Below, in pieces: positions 59,098 through 64,000 of a stretch of DNA of 64,000 nucleotides; position 1 is the first letter of the stretch, and each line of letters opens with the position of its first letter. A model generated the notes under the pieces. That model had not been told where the DNA came from. It made no database searches and saw only the letters and a list, made by a program, of their open reading frames with translations. The stretch is from positions 8,474,501-8,538,500 of the forward strand of contig NC_081822.1 in NCBI RefSeq assembly GCF_030704535.1. Reading direction: 5' to 3'. Origin of the DNA: Vitis vinifera. Its lineage: Eukaryota > Streptophyta > Magnoliopsida > Vitales > Vitaceae. The translations under genes were made by a program, and so were the position numbers.

Positions 59098-62000
59098 TTT
59101 TCATAACTGTAATATGCAGAAACTAATATCGTAAACTTCATTAGTCTCTTTTTTTCTGTTTCTTGCTTGAATAAACACTTGCCTTTGTGCCAACGTCATT
59201 CATATATTGCAAATTCAGACAATATGACCGCCGCGCGCCGGGCTATAAGATAAGATACCGCTGTTGTACTACTTGACTGGTAAGAAAAAGCTTCCGTAAG
59301 AATTGGAAGACTCTTGTATGTACGGTAACCCTCTCTTCCGCTACTGGTGGATTGTTGCACAGAAAGGCCGACAGAAGCAACCTTTCTTAGCGCTCTTTTC
59401 AAGCGCTTGGCTTCTGCTAGTGGCTGGCGGCAACATCACACCCCAAGACTCCAAGGCCATGAGAATCCATTCTTTTGAACTTTATTTGCTAGTTCTCATC
59501 TGCAATAGCACCATGAGGTTTGGCATATCACCTGTTCATTATTTATATCAACAGTCCACATTCATGGGAGAATGATTGCTCTTTTAGCATCGCATCCCTC
59601 GCTCAATTCGTTCAACAACAAACTAGTTACTTGCATTATTTGAATATTACCACGTACTTGAGTTGGTTGATGTTTTCCAGTCCACTATAAATTTGAGATG
59701 CAAAGGGAGTTTTCAAGGGAGTGAATGTACTCTTTCCCCTACAGGTTCTCATAATGCAGGAAAATTGGATAGGAGAGTATGATGTCCCCACTTGAAGACA
59801 TTTCGTATATTTCAAAATTTTTATTTTAAGGCATCTAGATCATACAGGTTCCCAACGAAATAGTATTTCCATGGATGATCATACCATACCGTTTGAAGGA
59901 AATGTAATCATTAAAACCAGGGGAAAAGTTACTTCAATGCCCAGTGACTTCTTTGTAAGAGACCTACTGGACATGGGCTACAATGCAAGTGGGGGCCTAA
60001 GAAAGACAACCAGAAAAAGCCTCGAGAAGACATGAAGTTAGCAGCTGATATTCAATCATCAGGATGCTTTAAAATTCGTGTCCTCTCAGAGCAAGAAGTT
60101 GTAGGCTTTAGCCACATGTTTAATACAGCTGAGCAATTCACAACCATTATGCTCCTTTATTTCTTTTTCTTCTTTTTTTTTTCTAGGAAAAAACAATAGA
60201 AAGGACAGGAAAATGCTGAAGATAGCTTCAGAAAGGAACAGATTTAAAGTAATTTTCAGCATTTTCTTTCCATTTCCATTCTTCTTCTAAGATTCAAAGG
60301 TGCACTACAGTCAGAACCAGATAACTAAAATCTCACCTTTGCAAAATGTAATATCTTGGCCATATTCTCCTGCATTATTAAAATGTGTCTCTACATGTTA
60401 GAATAAAGAAACAGATTGGAAGCAAGGAAATCTACCAAGATGAAGCTGCACTGCATAGCTGGTTAAAACTTCAACGATGGCAAATCCCACCCTTAACTTT
60501 TAAAATACACTTGCTAGGCGCTTTTAATATATTCCTTTGCTCGCCTATAAAAAAAACCTTCAAAATATAGGGGCACCTACAAAAATTAACAAGACAAATT
60601 TGGAGGACATAAATGCTAACGGGTTGTGATTCATATAAGTTTGGTGGTAAAGAAAGTTGATAGTAAATTTAATAACGAAAATCTTGAACACAAGGGTGCT
60701 TGATGAATGAGCAGATATCAGAGCACCAATTACTTAGCCGTGTTGCAAATCACTTCAAAAAACGCTGAGGGGGAATCTGCCAATAATTACATGATCGTGC
60801 TGACTGATGAGGTGAACCCAAGCGTATGACAAAATGTTTTGCCAGAGGGCCCAAAAGATATCGTGGAATCAAATACTATATAGTCAGCAATTAAGAAAAT
60901 CATCTCCTCTCTCGAGGACATTTTCTCCTTTTTGGCCGTGTATATATATATGATTTGTATTTTTTGCGCTCTTAATTTAAAGGTTACTTTCATGAAAGAT
61001 ATTTATACTATTAAAAGACAGTATTTGGGTACTATTTATTGAAAAATGCCTCAAATTCCTAATCTGTATAAATTCTTTTTATAAAGAATATCATACAAAA
61101 TATTTCGAAAATTGATATGTAATTATAATGTTAGATTTTTTTTATAAAATAAGAAACGTTATTAAAAATATCTTATAAATATTCCATCTCAGAAAAAAGT
61201 TATGACTATCAGAACAAGTTCATCTAATTTTTATGATATGATGGAATGATTATCTTTTATTTGTTGATGTAGGTATAGTTTGTTGAACTATGTTAAAACT
61301 TCATATACCTTTGTATATTTTTTTATCTTTACATTTTTGAACTAACATTGTTTGCATTACAATTTTTACTAATACAACAAACTAACATCATAACTCATAT
61401 TGAAGATTTCTAGAAGAGTTAAAAGACAACATAACACATAAAATGATGACAAAAGAAATTTTAGAAAATTTTAGTTTAAGGTGGAGTTTTTCTTTCATTG
61501 GGATGTGACACTATGTATCATATAAAGAGACGAATTATTGAATTAATGAAATTTCATTCAATGTGGAAATTATTGGATATTGTCTTAAATTGCTCATTAG
61601 TATAGAATCAATTTTTAAAGAATAATATATAAAATATTTGTTTTTGTAATATTTGGATTTTCTTATAAAATAAAAAAAGTTATTAAAAATATTTTCATAA
61701 ATATTTTAGCTCTAGGAAATGTTATAAGATATAGATGAAGACTAATATGTGGTGAATAGCCATATAATAAAGAATGGGTGGGAATCAATAGTCATGTCTA
61801 GTTTTTGACCTCTAATATTTTCTATGATATAATGATTAAAATTGTAAACTGTTTTATTTTTATAAAGCTTTCGCTAGCATAACACTACTTCTGACCTAAA
61901 AAATGTAGAAAATTCTAATTATTTATATTTAAACATAATAAGTTAGGATTTTATAAACTCAAATGGCTCTTTTATGTATATCTTTTTTCAAAATTATATC

Positions 62001-62434
62001 AAAACATGCTTGAACAGTTTTAAGTGCTTGGAATTATCAAAGATGAGAGGGATCAATTGTAATGAGTTATTTAAATGATATATTATGAATTTAAAAAAAA
62101 AAAAAAAAACTTTAGGAGGCAAGATACCTAAAACTTAGCAAAAGGGGACTGGTAGAGTATTTTATGGAAGCAAGATTCTCAAGCCTCATACTCTTTTTTA
62201 AAAAATGAAAATATCTTCTCTTTTATTTCTCCTTATAATCTTTGGAAAAAAAAACCCCTCCATATTCCTCTTTAATGTTGTGGAAAAGAAACTAAAATAA
62301 GTATGCATATGACAATGTTTCTACTTCAAGTATTTTTAATATAAATATTTTTTCTACTAGTATTTTTAGGAAAATTATTTATCATTTATTAAATGTCTTT
62401 TTAAAAAGTGCTAGCTATAAGTTAATTTTTCATA
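59098..62434. other. BAHD-D 3' flank
   Basis: AT-rich non-coding DNA, the partner of 37296-40628. Contains one minisatellite unit (about 59994-60075). No gene recognised. Confidence 0.75.
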
Positions 62435-64000
62435 TTTTAAAAATATTTTCTTAATTTTATAAAATACCATTTTTATTTTTAAAAATAATATTTTAAATTA
62501 AAAATACTTTCCAAAATCATGACACCATCGAAGAAATATTTATCATAGTTATCAGTTTATTCACCACATAAAAAGTTGATGTGATTCAAAAAGGACGTAG
62601 ATTTGTAAATACTTTCCACTCTACTATATTTTAAAAAATTTATTCTACTACAACTGTACTTTTATAAAAAAAAATCCGTGAAAGTGGCAAGTGACCAAGT
62701 CAAAATTCATCATGTATCATGGAAGATTTATAATATTATAATAAATTTAAAAAATACCATGAGTCATTGAATACATGGAATCAGATGATGTGTTATCAGA
62801 CTACATCAAAACCGAGTGGAGAAAAGTCATCATATGAATATGAAGTTCCATACGGGTGTTGTTTGATTCAGTACTTAATCCACCCACTAACTTGGGTTGG
62901 AAACTTGGACTGTTCAACAGGCCAGTCGTGGTAGGTGGCTGAGCAATGTCTATCTCCGGCCGTTGAATGGAATTATATACCATTCGCAATGGCATCCACC
63001 CAGACCAGTCAAGGACGTTGAATTTGTGATTTGAAAGATGAAAGCAGACAAACATATGACGAGATTTTATTGGCACACGCCATCTCCAGGTTGGAGCCTT
63101 GGAGTGGAGGTTCACCCTTTTTTTTTTTTTTTTTCAATCATCCAAAGATATACCATTTGAAAAGCATAGATGAATTAAAAATCTAAAAAATAAGTTTCTT
63201 CCACTCGAATGATACTCTTCCTCGCACTTTCAAGACTGATCCTCATTTCTGTCAACAACTTCCCTCATAAATTTTTTTTAAAATTTTTTTATTTTGATAT
63301 AACAAGTCAAAGTGTAATTATCATATTATTATTTTTATTTAATTTTGGTTACACATTTTCTCATCAAACAGTTTTTTTTTTTTTACTTTTTCATTTTTTT
63401 TTTGCATATTTTAATTATATATTAAATAATATTTTTTTATATTAATATTTCTTTCATATGAAACAAAATTTTATTTCTTTTACGTCCCATCAAGTTCTGT
63501 ATTCTATTTTATTACTTTATTGGTTTCAATCTTGCTGAATAATTTAAATTAAATTTGATAGGTTTTTTTTTATATAAATTTATTATTATTTGTTAAATCT
63601 TTGTTTATCACCTAATGTATTTATTATATCTTTCATTCATATCCAATCATAAGTAAAATAATGAAATATATAAAAGGAAATGAGTCGATGTGTAAAAACA
63701 AAGAAACAAAAGAAAAAATATTAATTTTATTGGGAAAAAAAAGAAAGAAATAATGTTAATTATTTTTTAATATATTAGACGAAATAATTTACATTAAATA
63801 TAAGAATTTTCAAAATATATTTTTTATTAAAAAAATAGTTTGTAAAAAAATTATTTCTTTTAAACATTTTAATAATTAAAATAATGTTTAAAATAATATA
63901 ATGATTTATTGTGTTTTTAAAATTAGCAAAAAATTATATTAATGTCATTTATACCATAAATCATTTTTATTTTTTTTAACTAATGTTATTCCCTTGTTTG
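62435..64000. other. Single-copy AT-rich DNA right of the duplication
   Basis: Very AT-rich, with T-rich runs near 63117, 63371 and 63400. A less AT-rich island at 62800-63115 has a 104-aa minus-strand ORF with no recognised motif and a TATATAATT string near 62971-62979. It may be promoter DNA of a gene beyond the window, but I cannot support a gene. Confidence 0.55.

Larger units (their letters stand above)
40629..62434. repeat. Segmental duplication, copy 2 (21.8 kb)
   Basis: Starts at the seam where AT-rich flank (TTTTTCATA) joins PABP exon 9 (GCTGGAGCATGAG), and ends where homology to 40628 stops. Extra to copy 1: an hAT-like element, a 6.4-kb Copia element and about 1.65 kb at 54110-55766. 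The seam has at most one base of microhomology. Confidence 0.93.

Noticed and set aside
62801-63115. 104-aa minus-strand frame near the right end
   Set aside because: No domain recognised; more likely promoter or intergenic DNA.
1-64000. tRNA, rRNA, snoRNA, miRNA hairpins and CRISPR-like arrays
   Set aside because: Scanned by eye; the only regular repeats are microsatellites, the minisatellite and LTR-internal repeats. The TGGTATCAGAGC strings are retroelement primer-binding sites, not tRNA genes.

Overview
The window looks like nuclear DNA from a woody eudicot, probably grapevine (Vitis) or a close relative. This is inference from gene structure, WOX4 and PABP protein sequence, AT-rich intergenic DNA and the types of Copia and LINE debris; no database was searched. 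There are no bacterial features, CRISPR arrays or recognisable RNA genes.

Left third (1-24 kb). About 6.8 kb of AT-rich intergenic DNA with simple repeats leads to a complete three-exon WOX4 homeobox gene (6865-8020, +), the transcription factor of the vascular cambium. After about 3.3 kb of AT-rich DNA comes a nine-exon class II cytoplasmic poly(A)-binding protein gene (11322-23962, +, 640 aa, four RRMs plus MLLE). Two of its introns are swollen: intron 5 (2.1 kb) holds a solo LTR with a perfect 5-bp target duplication, and intron 6 (7.4 kb) holds LINE and Copia fossils and an internal tandem duplication.

Right two thirds (23.7-62.4 kb). This is a nested tandem segmental duplication built from the 3' end of the PABP gene plus a BAHD acyltransferase gene. 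Copy 1 is 23755-40628 and copy 2 is 40629-62434; the seam lies inside PABP exon 9. Subtracting later insertions leaves about 12.5 kb shared by both. Each copy holds two large BAHD genes and one BAHD scrap fused to a PABP exon 8-9 scrap. Three BAHD genes are intact: A (25891-27255), C (44033-45397) and D (57724-59097). The fourth, B (31546-37295), is dead: it has a frameshift, a lost HXXXD aspartate, a premature stop and a Copia element inserted in its coding sequence. A pairs with C and B with D.

After the duplication the copies diverged by insertion: a 4.4-kb Copia element in B (copy 1), a 6.4-kb Copia element downstream of C (copy 2) and a 1.26-kb hAT-like element with an 8-bp target duplication in the copied PABP 3' UTR (copy 2). 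Copy 1 also lacks about 1.65 kb present in copy 2. Divergence between the copies is patchy, suggesting gene conversion.

The genes do not form a pathway. WOX4 and PABP are ordinary housekeeping or developmental genes; the BAHD cluster is a young, actively remodelled specialised-metabolism or defence-type family. I see no convincing undescribed molecular system; the most informative content is the birth-and-death history of the BAHD/PABP array.
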